The notes under the pieces are model-generated. The model was not told where the DNA came from. It searched no databases and saw nothing but the letters and a program-made list of their open reading frames with translations. The position numbers and the translations under genes were made by a program. From assembly GCA_024641945.1 (NCBI GenBank), contig JAHECD010000039.1, forward strand, positions 1-38,350: a stretch of 38,350 nt of DNA, written 5' to 3'. Position 1 is the stretch's first letter. Each line of letters begins with the position of its first letter. Shown here one piece after another: positions 16,859-26,347 of this stretch. This DNA is from Rubrivivax sp. (GTDB lineage: Bacteria > Pseudomonadota > Gammaproteobacteria > Burkholderiales > Burkholderiaceae_C).

Positions 16859-17683
16859 ATGCAACTCATCGGCGTCGATTTCACCTGCGCACCCACGCGC
16901 CGCAAGCCGGTCACGGTGGCGCGCGGCCGGCTGCAGGGCCACGTGCTGCGCTTCGAGACGCTCGCGGAGTTGCGCGACCTCGCTGCGTTCGAAAGCCTGC
17001 TCGCCGAGCCCGGACCGTGGCTCGGCGCTTTCGACTTCCCGTTCGGCCTGCCGCGCCCATTTGTCGTCGATCAGGCGCTGGGGGACACGGCTGCCACGGT
17101 CAACGCCGAACTGCACCGCCGCTGTGCCAACCGCATGGCCTTCCGTGCGCTCGTCGATGCCTGGGGCAACGGCCGCCCCGCCGGCCAGCGCCTGCTTCAC
17201 CGCGCCACCGACGGCGCGATGCCGGGCATCAGCTCGACCAGCCCGCTGCAGACACGTTACGTGCCCGTGGGCTTCATGTACTTCGAAGGCCTCGCGCGCC
17301 TGGTTCGCGCGGGCGTGACGATCCCGCAGATGCATGCCGGCGATCCCGACCGCGTGGCGCTCGAGGGCTACCCAGGCCTGCTCGCGCACGAACTGATCGG
17401 CCGCCGCTCCTACAAGAACAAGGACGAGGCCGACCGGCTGATCGCACGCAAGGACCTGGTCGATGCGCTCGAGCAGGGACGCTCGCGGCTCGGCGTGCGA
17501 CTCAAGCTCACGCACGCCCAGCGCGACACGTTGACCGACGACACCAGCGGCGACCGCATCGATGCCGTGCTCTGCCTCGTGCAGGCGGCGTGGGCGAGCA
17601 CCCGCGAGGCGCATGGGCTGCCGGCGACGATCGACCCGGTCGAAGGCTGGATCGTGACCGCGCCGCGTGCCGAACCGGCATGA
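16859..17683 (+). CDS. DUF429-family protein (putative RNase H-fold nuclease)
   Basis: A 274-residue cytoplasmic protein. The first strand MQLIGVDFTCAPTRRKPV with an acidic residue at its end, the paired WLGAFDFPFGLPRPF motif, EGYPGLLAHEL in the middle and DRIDAVLCLVQAAW near the end (conserved Asp) are the landmarks of DUF429, predicted to have a RNase H-like nuclease fold. The acidic residues expected for metal binding (Asp7, Asp in FDFP, Asp in DRIDA) are present. Biochemical function is not established for the family. The mRNA is probably leaderless. It follows the patatin gene and is convergent with the membrane TIR-like gene, 41 bp away. Confidence 0.85.
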   Translation: MQLIGVDFTCAPTRRKPVTVARGRLQGHVLRFETLAELRDLAAFESLLAEPGPWLGAFDFPFGLPRPFVVDQALGDTAATVNAELHRRCANRMAFRALVDAWGNGRPAGQRLLHRATDGAMPGISSTSPLQTRYVPVGFMYFEGLARLVRAGVTIPQMHAGDPDRVALEGYPGLLAHELIGRRSYKNKDEADRLIARKDLVDALEQGRSRLGVRLKLTHAQRDTLTDDTSGDRIDAVLCLVQAAWASTREAHGLPATIDPVEGWIVTAPRAEPA

Positions 17684-17724
17684 GTGGGCGCCGCAGGCAA
17701 CGCGCTATCCGTATCGCGCGCGGT

Positions 17725-19464
17725 TCATTTCATTGACGCCGCCGCCGCGGCCGCACGAAAGAGACCGCGCATCTCGGCGTCACTGCCGTCGCCCACCTGC
17801 AGCAGGTGCAGCACCGGCGCCTGCGTGCCGGTCACGACCCGCCCGACCTCCTGCCAGATCGACGCGATCTCGGCGCGCACCTTGTCCACGTCGTCGTTGG
17901 CACCCACGATGACGAGCACCTTGTGCAGCGCCGCGCGGCGCAGCAGTTCCGCGAGTTCGAAGCGCGTGCCGGCGCGCTGCTGCGTGTACTCGCGCAGGTC
18001 CAGCAGCACCACGCCGGCACGCTCGATCAGTGCCAGCACGACCGGCTGCCAGGTCGAGTTGGCACAGAACATTTCGTTCACCCGAAAGCGGCCGTCGGGG
18101 TCGCGCGCATCGTCCATCGCGGCGAGCCGGGGCGCCACCTGCGCCGGGTCGGCGACGTAGCGCTCGCCGAGCCGCCGGCCCAGGAACGCGAAGAATTCGT
18201 CCGGCTCCATGAATGCACCCGCGAGGTCCGGGCCGGCGATCATCCAGACGGGCGCGGCAAAGCGCCAGTGCGCGAGAAACCGGTCGGTGAAAGCCTCGCT
18301 GCGGTTCGAGGGCTTGAACACCCGCAACAGGAGCAGCGCCCCCAGCGGCGGCGGCGCGCGGCGGCATGCCAGCCACAGCGCGGCACGTTGCAGCCAGCGC
18401 CACAACAGCCACAACAACACGATCGCCAGCGCGAACCATTCCATGCTGTGGCCGGTCTTGTCCTCGAACGACATGAACAGCACGATGCCGGCCGCAAAGG
18501 CCGTCACCAACGCCCAATACGCGCCGAGCGCCAATTGCAGCTCGCTGAACCGCTTTTCGCCGTAGCGTCGCGCCAGCCGCAACAGCATCCGCCACGACGC
18601 CAGCGCTGCCACGCCCAGCACGGGCACGAGTGCACCGGCCGCCAGCGCCCATTCGCGCGCGGTCACGGCCTCGTCGGCCGACGAATCGTCGAATTGCGCG
18701 ATCACGAAGATCAGCGCGCAAGCCACGAACAGGCCGACCGTGAAGGCCGCCACCAGCGGCGGCCCCGCGCCGCGCACCGCCGGCCGCATGAAAGCGGCCA
18801 GCATCGCGGCCAGCAGCGCGCAGCCGAGCGCAAACGCCGTGCTCGCGAGCCAACCCACGCCACCCATCGTGATGCCCAGGCCGAAGGCGGCCATCGACAG
18901 CCCGGCAGCGGCCCACACGCGGCTTTCCCGCACACCCGCCTGGAAGGCCCAGGCGAGCGCGGCCGGCAGCAAGAGCAGCGGCCACACGATCATGTTCGTG
19001 GCCACCGCGCCCAGCTCGGCGCCGGGGTCGTCCAACGTGCCCATCGCCTGCGACAGCACGACCAGCGCGAGCCCCATGCACAGCAGCAACGCCCACCAGT
19101 AGAGCAAACCGCTGAAGAACTGCACGACCATCACGCGCCTGCGCAGACGGCGTGCAGGCCGGGTCGGGTCGATCGTGGCGCCGCCGCCAGCGGCACCGTC
19201 GCCCGCGCGGGGTTCTGGATCTTCAGCGCGGCGCACATCGATGCGCAGCGCCGGCGCAGGGTGTGCCGGCTGTGTGGCCGCTGGCTCGGGCGGCGCAGCC
19301 ACGGCCAGGGGCCGCGCCATGCTCGCTTGCAGCGCCACCACGGCGACGGCGTAGCGCCGCTTGAACCACGCCGCCAGTGCCACCGCCACCGGCACCAGCA
19401 GGAGCAGCAAGACCACGATCACGGCGGCCCATTGGGTGGTGTTGAGGTCGTCGCCGGAGGTCAT
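17725..19464 (-). CDS. Polytopic membrane protein with C-terminal TIR-like domain
   Basis: A 579-residue protein. An N-terminal membrane helix ([22 protein letters not shown]) is followed by a Pro/Ala-rich linker. About eight more hydrophobic segments lie between residues 110 and 370. From about residue 375 a soluble domain begins with [26 protein letters not shown] and contains [59 protein letters not shown] and [11 protein letters not shown]. The alternating strands and helices, with an acidic residue after [11 protein letters not shown] and FELAELL, recall a TIR/STIR-type fold, but I cannot match it to a named family. ATG 19464 has a poor ribosome-binding site. It is divergent from the DEXH helicase (53 bp) and convergent with DUF429. 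It may be a membrane-bound sensor or effector; this is inferred. Confidence 0.75.
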   Translation of the reverse strand: MTSGDDLNTTQWAAVIVVLLLLLVPVAVALAAWFKRRYAVAVVALQASMARPLAVAAPPEPAATQPAHPAPALRIDVRRAEDPEPRAGDGAAGGGATIDPTRPARRLRRRVMVVQFFSGLLYWWALLLCMGLALVVLSQAMGTLDDPGAELGAVATNMIVWPLLLLPAALAWAFQAGVRESRVWAAAGLSMAAFGLGITMGGVGWLASTAFALGCALLAAMLAAFMRPAVRGAGPPLVAAFTVGLFVACALIFVIAQFDDSSADEAVTAREWALAAGALVPVLGVAALASWRMLLRLARRYGEKRFSELQLALGAYWALVTAFAAGIVLFMSFEDKTGHSMEWFALAIVLLWLLWRWLQRAALWLACRRAPPPLGALLLLRVFKPSNRSEAFTDRFLAHWRFAAPVWMIAGPDLAGAFMEPDEFFAFLGRRLGERYVADPAQVAPRLAAMDDARDPDGRFRVNEMFCANSTWQPVVLALIERAGVVLLDLREYTQQRAGTRFELAELLRRAALHKVLVIVGANDDVDKVRAEIASIWQEVGRVVTGTQAPVLHLLQVGDGSDAEMRGLFRAAAAAASMK

Positions 19465-19517
19465 GCTGGGCGGGAGTGTGCCTGCGTTCGGGGCCGGCGG
19501 TAGAGTGCCCTTCAGCC

Positions 19518-22034
19518 ATGCCGCCGCCCCACCCGGACCACCGCCGCGCCGCCTCCAGCGCCGCTCCCTTCGAATCCTGGTTCGCGGCGCGCGGCTGGCA
19601 GCCTTTCGACTTCCAGCGTGCCGTCTGGGCTGCGATGGCCGCCGGACGCAGCGGGCTGCTGCATGCCACCACCGGAAGTGGGAAGACCTACGCCGTCTGG
19701 ATGGGCGCGCTGTCGCGCCGTCAACCGGCCAGCGGCCTGCAGGTGCTCTGGCTGACGCCGATGCGTGCGCTGGCGGCCGACACCACACGCGCCCTGCAAC
19801 TGACCCTGCCCGACCTGGCCGATGGCTGGAGCGTCGGCATGCGCACTGGTGACACCCCCGCCGCCGAGCGCGCACGCCAGGACCGCCGGTGGCCGAGCGC
19901 GTTGGTCACCACGCCCGAATCACTGAGCCTGATGCTCACGCGCGAGACGGCGTGCGCCGATCTGGCCGGTGTGCACACCGTCATCGTCGACGAGTGGCAC
20001 GAACTCATCGGCAACAAGCGCGGCGTGCAGGTGCAGCTGGCACTCGCGCGGCTGCGCCGATGCAACCCGTCGCTCGCCGTCTGGGGCCTGAGCGCGACGC
20101 TCGGCAACGTCGACGAAGCGATGGCCACGCTCGTCGGCCACGGCGACGGCTCGCTCGTGCAAGGCCGTATCGACAAGGCGCTCGTCATCGACACGCTGCT
20201 GCCGCACGAGCCGGGGCGCTTTTCGTGGGGTGGACATCTGGGCGCGCAGATGCAGCAGCCGGTGGTGGACGAGATCGAGAAGTCGTCGACCACGCTCGTG
20301 TTCACCAACGTGCGCTCGCAGGCCGAGATCTGGTACCAGCTGCTGCTGCAGGCGCGGCCCGACTGGGCGGGGCTGGTCGCGCTGCACCACGGGTCGCTCG
20401 ACCGCAGCGTGCGCGAATGGGTCGAGGCCGGCCTGAAGGCCGGTCAGCTGAAGGCGGTGGTGGCGACGTCGAGCCTGGATCTCGGGGTCGACTTCCTGCC
20501 GGTCGAGCGCGTGCTCCAGATCGGAAGCGCCAAGGGCGTGGCGCGGCTGCTGCAGCGCGCCGGCCGCAGCGGCCACGCGCCGGGCCGCCCGAGCCGCGTG
20601 ACGCTGGTGCCCACCAACACGCTCGAGCTGGTGGAAGCCGCTGCCGTGCGCCGCGCGGCGCTCGCCGGGCGGGTGGAGTCGCGCCGCACGCCCGACAAGC
20701 CGCTCGACGTGCTCGTGCAGCATCTCGTGACGGTGGCGCTCGGCGGCGGGTTCGAGGCCGACGCGCTGTTCGACGAAGTGCGCAGCGCACCCGCCTACGC
20801 CACCTTGACACGCGACGAATTCGACTGGGCGTTGGTCTTCTGCGAACGCGGCGGCGAAAGCCTGGGCGCCTATCCCGACTACCACCGCATCGCGTGGGTC
20901 GACGGCCCCGGCGGGCCGCGCTGGCGCGTGCCCGACCGTGGCATCGCGCGTCGCCACCGGTTGCAGGTGGGGACCATCGTCAGCGATGCCGCGATGCATG
21001 TGAAATGGCTGTCCGGCGGCACCATCGGCACGATCGAAGAAGGGTTCATCGGCCGCCTGCGCGCGGGTGATGTCTTCGTCTTCGCGGGCCGCGTGCTCGA
21101 ATACGTGCGCACGCAGGACATGGCCGCGTACGTGCGCAAGGCCACGGTGCGCAAGGGGCTCGTGCCCACCTGGGGCGGCAGCAAGATGCCGTTGTCGAGC
21201 GAACTCGCCGATGCCGTGCAGCAACTGCTGCACGGTGCGGGGCAATGCGACTTCCTCGACCCCGAGATGCAGGCCGCCGGGCCGATGCTGCGCGCGCAGA
21301 TGCGTCTGTCGAAACTGCCCGCTCCGGGCCGCCTGCTCGTCGAGCGTTTCATCTCGCGCGAGGGGCACCACCTGTTCCTCTACCCCTTTGCCGGGCGCAA
21401 TGTGCACATCGGATTGGCGCAGCTGATCGCCTGGCGGCTCGCGCGCGCCGAACCGAATACGTTCTCGCTGAGCGTCAACGACTACGGCCTGGAGATCCTG
21501 GCGGTGAAGCCGCTGGAGACCGCGCCCTTCGACGACGGCTCGATCTTTGCCACCGACACGCTGATGGACGACGTGCTCGCCAGCTTGAACAGTGGTGAGC
21601 TCGCGCAGCGGCGCTTTCGCGAGATTGCGCGCGTGGCCGGGCTGGTCTTCGGCGGCTACCCCGGCGCGCCCAAGAGCATGAAGCAGCTGCAGGCGTCGTC
21701 GGGCCTGTTCTACGAAGTCTTCCGCAAGTACGACGCCGGCAACCGCCTGCTGCGCCAGGCCGAGCAGGAAGTGCTGGCGCAGGAACTCGATCTCGAGCAC
21801 CTGGCCGCCAGCCTGCGCCATATGAAGGCGCAGGCACTCGACTGGTCCGTGCTGGCGGTACCGAGCCCGTTCAGCCTGGCGCTGATGGTCGAGCGGCTGC
21901 GCGAGCAGTTGTCGACCGAGAAGCTGAAGGACCGGCTCGACCGCATCCTCGCGCAGGCGGAAGCCGCCCTCGCCGAGCCAGCGCCGCAGCCCGCCGTGCC
22001 GAAGTCAAGACGACGCAGGCCGCCACCGGCATAG
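19518..22034 (+). CDS. Lhr-type DEXH-box helicase (ligase-associated family)
   Basis: An 838-residue superfamily 2 helicase. Motif I is TTGSGKTYA (about residues 53-61), motif II DEWHEL, motif III LSATLGN, and motifs V and [13 protein letters not shown] and [13 protein letters not shown]. The Lhr-core-like C-terminal half includes [32 protein letters not shown] and [23 protein letters not shown]. These match the ligase-associated DNA damage response DEXH helicase, which normally sits with an ATP-dependent DNA ligase, an MBL-fold exonuclease and a phosphoesterase. None of those is in this window. ATG 19518 is chosen as the first Met before the helicase core. TAGAGT 11 nt upstream may be its -10. 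The 3' end is Pro/Arg rich. Confidence 0.92.
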   Translation: MPPPHPDHRRAASSAAPFESWFAARGWQPFDFQRAVWAAMAAGRSGLLHATTGSGKTYAVWMGALSRRQPASGLQVLWLTPMRALAADTTRALQLTLPDLADGWSVGMRTGDTPAAERARQDRRWPSALVTTPESLSLMLTRETACADLAGVHTVIVDEWHELIGNKRGVQVQLALARLRRCNPSLAVWGLSATLGNVDEAMATLVGHGDGSLVQGRIDKALVIDTLLPHEPGRFSWGGHLGAQMQQPVVDEIEKSSTTLVFTNVRSQAEIWYQLLLQARPDWAGLVALHHGSLDRSVREWVEAGLKAGQLKAVVATSSLDLGVDFLPVERVLQIGSAKGVARLLQRAGRSGHAPGRPSRVTLVPTNTLELVEAAAVRRAALAGRVESRRTPDKPLDVLVQHLVTVALGGGFEADALFDEVRSAPAYATLTRDEFDWALVFCERGGESLGAYPDYHRIAWVDGPGGPRWRVPDRGIARRHRLQVGTIVSDAAMHVKWLSGGTIGTIEEGFIGRLRAGDVFVFAGRVLEYVRTQDMAAYVRKATVRKGLVPTWGGSKMPLSSELADAVQQLLHGAGQCDFLDPEMQAAGPMLRAQMRLSKLPAPGRLLVERFISREGHHLFLYPFAGRNVHIGLAQLIAWRLARAEPNTFSLSVNDYGLEILAVKPLETAPFDDGSIFATDTLMDDVLASLNSGELAQRRFREIARVAGLVFGGYPGAPKSMKQLQASSGLFYEVFRKYDAGNRLLRQAEQEVLAQELDLEHLAASLRHMKAQALDWSVLAVPSPFSLALMVERLREQLSTEKLKDRLDRILAQAEAALAEPAPQPAVPKSRRRRPPPA

Positions 22035-22120
22035 CGCACGCCGGCAGACCTTAGGGATGGCGCAGCCGCGCGCCGCGCGGCCCACTGTGGGCTTCGAAGC
22101 CGATCTTTGGGGACCGCCGC

Positions 22121-22861
22121 ATGACTCCTCGCATTTCCAGCGCGTTCATCGTCGCGGCCGTCGCCGCCGCACTCGTCGCCTGCGGCGGAGGCGTCATCGC
22201 GACGCTCGGCGCCATCGGTGCCGCCGGTGGCGACTTCACGGTCGACGTCGACGCATCCACGCCCGGTCTGCAGACCGCCCCCAGCGTGCCGGGCAACGCG
22301 TTCAGCGATCCGCTGGGCATCAATATCCAGCTCGACGCCAAGACCAACGGCAGCCTGTGGGACAACTACTTCGAGTCCAGCTTCGGCATCGTGGTCAACA
22401 GCGGCACGCTCGGCACGGGCGCCTGCACCGCCGGCCTGAAAGGCACCGTCGATGGCCTGCGCATGGACCTCGGCGCGTGTTTCAAGGGCACGTTCACGAG
22501 CGTCAACCGCATCGTCTCGGACGACGGCAACACGGTGCTGCTGTTCGGGGCGTTCAACCCATCGCTGGCCAATGGCATCTGGGTCGACATCCACGACGAA
22601 TCGCACCGCATCAAGTTCAAGAGCGACTCGGCCGGATGCGAATACCGCGGCGGCACGCTGACAGCCAACGCAGTCACGCTGGTGCAGGTGGCTGCCGACC
22701 TGCCGAACGGCGTCTTCAATGCCGTGCGCCAGTTCACCATCGGCGCCACGGTGTGGCCGACCGGCGAGTACGTGGGTGTGTCGGGGCTGCGCCTGACCAA
22801 TTCGCTCGGCACGCTCGAACTCGAACGCCGTCGCGACGATCCGGCGACGCCCTGCGCCTGA
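22121..22861 (+). CDS. Putative lipoprotein, unknown function
   Basis: A 246-residue exported protein. The N-terminus TPRISSAFIVAAVAAALVACGGG is a lipoprotein signal with lipobox L-V-A-C, so the mature protein would be anchored by its N-terminal Cys. The rest is rich in Gly, Asn and beta-strand-like segments (DNYFESSFGIVVNSGTLGTGACTAGLKG, VWPTGEYVGVSGLRLTN), with four more Cys that could form disulfides. I do not recognise a family. It sits 86 bp downstream of the helicase on the same strand and is convergent with the aspartic protease (31 bp). No Shine-Dalgarno sequence is obvious. Confidence 0.65.
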   Translation: MTPRISSAFIVAAVAAALVACGGGVIATLGAIGAAGGDFTVDVDASTPGLQTAPSVPGNAFSDPLGINIQLDAKTNGSLWDNYFESSFGIVVNSGTLGTGACTAGLKGTVDGLRMDLGACFKGTFTSVNRIVSDDGNTVLLFGAFNPSLANGIWVDIHDESHRIKFKSDSAGCEYRGGTLTANAVTLVQVAADLPNGVFNAVRQFTIGATVWPTGEYVGVSGLRLTNSLGTLELERRRDDPATPCA

Positions 22862-22892
22862 GGCGCGGGCGGGCCAGCCGCGGGACGGCCGG

Positions 22893-24188
22893 TCACGGCA
22901 GCGGGGGAAAGAACGCCTCGCGCTTCAACGCGAGTTCGACCCTGGGCGTGCCGTCAGCGGCCGATACCGCCAGCACGATCTGGTCGTGCCCGCGAACGGC
23001 TCGCCAGAGCGCCGGCAGGTTGTCCGGTGGCGGTGCGCCGTCGAGCCGGTCGATGCGGTCGCCGGGTCGCAGCCCGGCCCGCGCCGCCGGACCCTCGGCG
23101 AAGACACTCGCGACGACCATCCCGCCGCCGCGTCGCACGGGCACGAAACCGAACCCGCCGGGCAGCGGCGAATCCAGCGCCGCGTGACGCACGCGCAGGC
23201 GCTGCCGGGCGATGTCGATGGTGAAGCTGCCGCCGTCGAAGAATGCCATGCCGAGGCTGCCGAGCAGCCGGTCGAAGTGGCCGCCGCGGCGTGCCGCGGT
23301 GCCGAGCTCGAGCGCCACCGGCACGTCGGCGCGGCCATAGCTGCCGACGACCGTGCGCACGCTGCGGGCATAACGCGCGCTCACGCTGCCGCCGAGTTCC
23401 TGCAACGTGAGCGCCGGCAGCGCCGCGTCGGCCGCGATCGCCTGCGCGCGGTGCGCGAACAGCACGACGGCGCCGGCATTTCCGGTGTCCAGCAGGCACG
23501 GTCCCTGAACGGTCGGGCTCAGGGTCGCGTCGACCACCGGCAGGCCATCGTCGATGCGCAACGGCACGTCGAGCGCACCGGGGCCGCCGTCGGCATCCGC
23601 ATCGGTGGAGGTGTCCATGTCGAGGCGCAGTTCGCCGCGCTGGAGGTCGAACGTGGCCCGGTACCCCGCAAGCCACGGCATGGCGAGCAGCAGGCGGATA
23701 TCGGCACCGGTGAACTGTCGCAGCGCTTCGAGATCGGCCTCGACTGCGCCCAGGCCGCGCCATTCGGCGTCCGTGCCGTCGGCACGGCGAAGCGTGACCG
23801 GCGGCAGGCGAAAGCGCCGCACGCGCACACGCGCACCGGCCAGCGCGACGGATTCGCTCCCGTCGTCGGGCATGGCCAGCCGGCGCGCCAGTTGCGGGTC
23901 GACGACCTGCCGGTTCGAGCCGGTATCGATGATCGCCAGCACCGGCTCCGCATCCAGCCGCGCACGAACCGCCAGCAAAAGGCCGATCTCGCCCGCGGGC
24001 AACCGCTCGAGCGCGAAGGTCGAAGCGGCCTGCGCGCGCGCGGCCGGCGCGACCGGCCATGCGGCCAGCGCGAGCAGCGCCGGCGGCAGTTGGCGGCGTG
24101 TCAGCCCCGGGCCGGTCGACGCCGGATTGCGGGCCGCATTCGGCGCCGCCGACGTGGGCGTGGTGAAGGCGCCGCTGCGGGACGTCAT
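22893..24188 (-). CDS. Tat-exported aspartic protease with PDZ domain
   Basis: A 431-residue protein. An N-terminal twin-arginine signal (RRQ at 31-33, then LPPALLALAAWPVAPAARAQA) suggests folded export. Two retropepsin/pepsin-like halves follow: Asp88-Thr-Gly in AIIDTGSNRQVV and Asp234-Thr-Gly in CLLDTGNAGAVV, giving a complete two-Asp active site in one chain. Residues about 345-425 form a PDZ domain (SVFAEGPAARAGLRPGDRID) of the type that binds peptide C-termini. The ATG overlaps the TIR gene stop (ATGA), so translation is coupled and the two proteins are probably made in a fixed ratio. The pairing with a TIR protein is unusual. Substrates are unknown; the protease would act outside the cytoplasm while the TIR has no signal. 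Confidence 0.82.
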   Translation of the reverse strand: MTSRSGAFTTPTSAAPNAARNPASTGPGLTRRQLPPALLALAAWPVAPAARAQAASTFALERLPAGEIGLLLAVRARLDAEPVLAIIDTGSNRQVVDPQLARRLAMPDDGSESVALAGARVRVRRFRLPPVTLRRADGTDAEWRGLGAVEADLEALRQFTGADIRLLLAMPWLAGYRATFDLQRGELRLDMDTSTDADADGGPGALDVPLRIDDGLPVVDATLSPTVQGPCLLDTGNAGAVVLFAHRAQAIAADAALPALTLQELGGSVSARYARSVRTVVGSYGRADVPVALELGTAARRGGHFDRLLGSLGMAFFDGGSFTIDIARQRLRVRHAALDSPLPGGFGFVPVRRGGGMVVASVFAEGPAARAGLRPGDRIDRLDGAPPPDNLPALWRAVRGHDQIVLAVSAADGTPRVELALKREAFFPPLP

Positions 24189-25120
24189 ATCTCGCGCTCG
24201 AGTTCGGCCACGGTCTGCGTCGACCGCCGCGTCAGCGACTGCAATGCCGTGCGCGCATCGTCGAGCAGTTCGTCGCGGCGCGCCTCCATCGCCTTCAGCG
24301 CGGCGGGATCGGTGCCCCCCGCAGCGTCGAGCTGGTGGATCATGGCGTGCACTTCGTTGAGCTTGAACAGGGCGCCGCGGTAGACCCGGTTCTCGGCAAA
24401 TTCGGTGAGGTCGCGGAAATCCTGCGTCAGCCCGCGGTAGCCGCTCCAGGCGGTGGAGATGCGGTGCCGGTGCACGTTCAGCGCCGGGATGAACCGGTCG
24501 GCCACGTGGTTGTAGTCCGCCACCGCACGGCACACGTTGTCGAACGCCGCCTGGTTGCTCGACAGCACCGACAGCGGGTTGGCCAGCTCGCCGATCCACA
24601 GGAACGCCGCCTGCTTGAACTCGTTCAGCTCGGCAGCGAAGTCGCCCAGCATCTGGCGCCGCCCGCTGGAACGCAGCGTTTCGACGAGGCGGCTGGCGAT
24701 CGCGAACAGCTCGCCGCACAGGCGCTCACCGGCGCGGCGGGTGCCGTCGTCGCTGGTGTCGGTGGCGTCGAAATAGATGCGCTCGCCCACGTCCCCCAGC
24801 CGCTGCAGTTGGTCGCCCAGCGGCTCCAGCAGCACGGGCAGCAGGAACGGCAGGTCGAACGGGCGCTTCAGGTCGCCTTCGCGGCGCAGCGCCAGCGCGG
24901 ACTCGCGCCGCACCCACTCGCTGTCGAGTGCCTGCCGGTCAACGAAGACGATGACGAAATCGCACTCGTGTTCGATCGCGTGGCCGATGTGCTCGGGCAG
25001 GCGCACGCCGGTGGACAGTTCGTCGACGTCGAGCCAGACCTCCACGTGCGGCGGGAAGTGCGCCGTCAGCGCGCGCACACGCGGCTTGGCTTCGGTGGCG
25101 TGGCTCAGGAAGACGCGCAT
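24185..25120 (-). CDS. TIR-domain protein with helical C-terminal region
   Basis: A 311-residue cytoplasmic protein. Residues 1 to about 130 are a TIR domain: MRVFLSHATE (box 1), VEVWLDVDEL, CDFVIVFVDRQALDS and SEWVRRESALAL, where Glu73 sits at the position of the NAD-hydrolysing glutamate of TIR NADases. The remaining 180 residues are mostly helical (ERLCGELFAIASRLVETL, FLWIGELANPLSVLSSNQ, ALQSLTRRSTQTVAELEREI) and probably serve oligomerisation or sensing; I do not recognise them. ATG 25120 follows GGGCGG. It begins 17 bp after the stop of the DSD1-type gene and ends in an ATGA overlap with the aspartic protease. TIR NADases usually act in antiphage abortive infection, but no ThsA, cyclase or Argonaute gene is nearby. 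Confidence 0.85.
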   Translation of the reverse strand: MRVFLSHATEAKPRVRALTAHFPPHVEVWLDVDELSTGVRLPEHIGHAIEHECDFVIVFVDRQALDSEWVRRESALALRREGDLKRPFDLPFLLPVLLEPLGDQLQRLGDVGERIYFDATDTSDDGTRRAGERLCGELFAIASRLVETLRSSGRRQMLGDFAAELNEFKQAAFLWIGELANPLSVLSSNQAAFDNVCRAVADYNHVADRFIPALNVHRHRISTAWSGYRGLTQDFRDLTEFAENRVYRGALFKLNEVHAMIHQLDAAGGTDPAALKAMEARRDELLDDARTALQSLTRRSTQTVAELEREI

Positions 25121-25137
25121 GGTCCGCCCGTCATCGG

Positions 25138-26289
25138 CTACCAGCCGCCGAAGCGCGGCCAGGTCTCGAGCCGCCCATCGTTCGTCAAGACACGGTATTC
25201 GCTGAACTGCGCCGCCGTGGCGCACGCGTGGATCGGCAGCACCCGCAGCCGGCTGCCGAGCGGGAAGCGCTCGCGCACGTCCGCCGACGTGGCGTTGTCG
25301 CGCCGCGTGACGATGCCGTGCTCCTGGTTGACCGCGCTCACGGTCCAATCGTCCAGCGCCGTGCCGTCTTCGGTGCAGACGAGGCCGTAACCCTGGTCGA
25401 TCGGGTGGTCCTGGGTGCCGCGGTCGCGGCTCAGCGCCATCCAGCCGGCATCGACCAGCACCCATCCCTTGTCCGCCTGGTGCCCGATGACGGTGGTCAG
25501 CACGCTGAGCGCGACGTCGTCCACGCGGCACACACCGAGGCCCGCCATCACCAGGTCGTTGAAGACGTAGACGCCGGCGCGCATCTCGGTCACGCCCGCG
25601 GCGTCGTGTGCCGACAGCGCCGTCGGCGTGGACCCCGTGCTGACCACCGGACACGGCAGCCCGGCGTCCCGCAGGTGCTGCGCTGCCTGCACACAACGGC
25701 TGCGCTCCTGCTCGGCAAAGGCCACCCGCGCGTCGTGGCCGAACCGGTGGTACGAGCCGCCCCCGTGCGTCATCACACCGCCGAGCACGGCGCCGCCCTC
25801 GTGCAGCAACCGGCCGATGCCGATGAGCGCGGGATCGTCCGGCGCGACGCCGGCGCGCTCGCCGTCCACGTCCACCTCGATCAGCACCTCGAAGGCGTGG
25901 CCGGCTGCGCGCCCGGCTTCCACCACGGCGTGCGCGCCGTCGGCCGAATCGACGATGACCTTGAGCGCGCAGCCTCGTTCGCGCAGCGCACGCACGTGGT
26001 CCAGCTTGCCCGGCACGATGCCGACGGCGTACAGGATGTCGTCGTACCCGGCGGCGAAGAAGGCCTCGGCCTCCTTCAGCGTGGAGACCGCGATGCCGTG
26101 CCCGCCGGCTTCACGCTGGCGCGCCGCGACGGGCAGGCACTTGGCGGTCTTGACGTGCGGCCGCAACCGCACGCCGAGCGCGTTGACGGCGGTCTGCATA
26201 TGGTGGATGTTGCGCTCGAGACGGCGCTCGTCGAGCAACGCCACGGGCGTCTCGAGCGTGCTGAAGTCGACGTGGGCTGCGGCTGGCAT
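25138..26289 (-). CDS. DSD1-family PLP enzyme (D-threonine aldolase/D-serine dehydratase-like)
   Basis: A 383-residue fold type III PLP enzyme. The lysine that forms the internal aldimine is Lys47 in RLRPHVKTAK. Later landmarks are EVLIEVDVDGERAGV, MTHGGGSYH, STGSTPTA and EMRAGVYVFNDLV. Near the C-terminus, LPIHACATAAQF supplies the His-x-Cys pair that binds zinc or manganese in eukaryotic-type D-serine dehydratase and D-threonine aldolase. Which reaction it catalyses cannot be told. ATG 26289 follows GGAGG with 9-nt spacing. It is the first gene of the leftward TIR/protease unit (17 bp to the TIR start), which may be a housekeeping promoter lending expression or a functional link. The thermonuclease gene is divergent, 58 bp away. 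Confidence 0.88.
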   Translation of the reverse strand: MPAAAHVDFSTLETPVALLDERRLERNIHHMQTAVNALGVRLRPHVKTAKCLPVAARQREAGGHGIAVSTLKEAEAFFAAGYDDILYAVGIVPGKLDHVRALRERGCALKVIVDSADGAHAVVEAGRAAGHAFEVLIEVDVDGERAGVAPDDPALIGIGRLLHEGGAVLGGVMTHGGGSYHRFGHDARVAFAEQERSRCVQAAQHLRDAGLPCPVVSTGSTPTALSAHDAAGVTEMRAGVYVFNDLVMAGLGVCRVDDVALSVLTTVIGHQADKGWVLVDAGWMALSRDRGTQDHPIDQGYGLVCTEDGTALDDWTVSAVNQEHGIVTRRDNATSADVRERFPLGSRLRVLPIHACATAAQFSEYRVLTNDGRLETWPRFGGW

Positions 26290-26347
26290 GCGGGGATCCT
26301 CCGGCGCTTGCGCGATCATCCGGGCGGGAAGTCCTCGGAGAGGTGCA

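Noticed and set aside
17806..19503. Rightward 565-codon frame opposite the membrane TIR-like gene
   Set aside because: Arg/Gln/His-rich translation with no domain, opposite a protein with clear membrane segments.
19920..21821. Leftward 633-codon frame opposite the helicase
   Set aside because: Antisense to all helicase motifs; composition typical of a shadow frame.
24185..25120. TIR gene as part of Thoeris
   Set aside because: No ThsA-like gene with a SIR2/SLOG architecture is adjacent.
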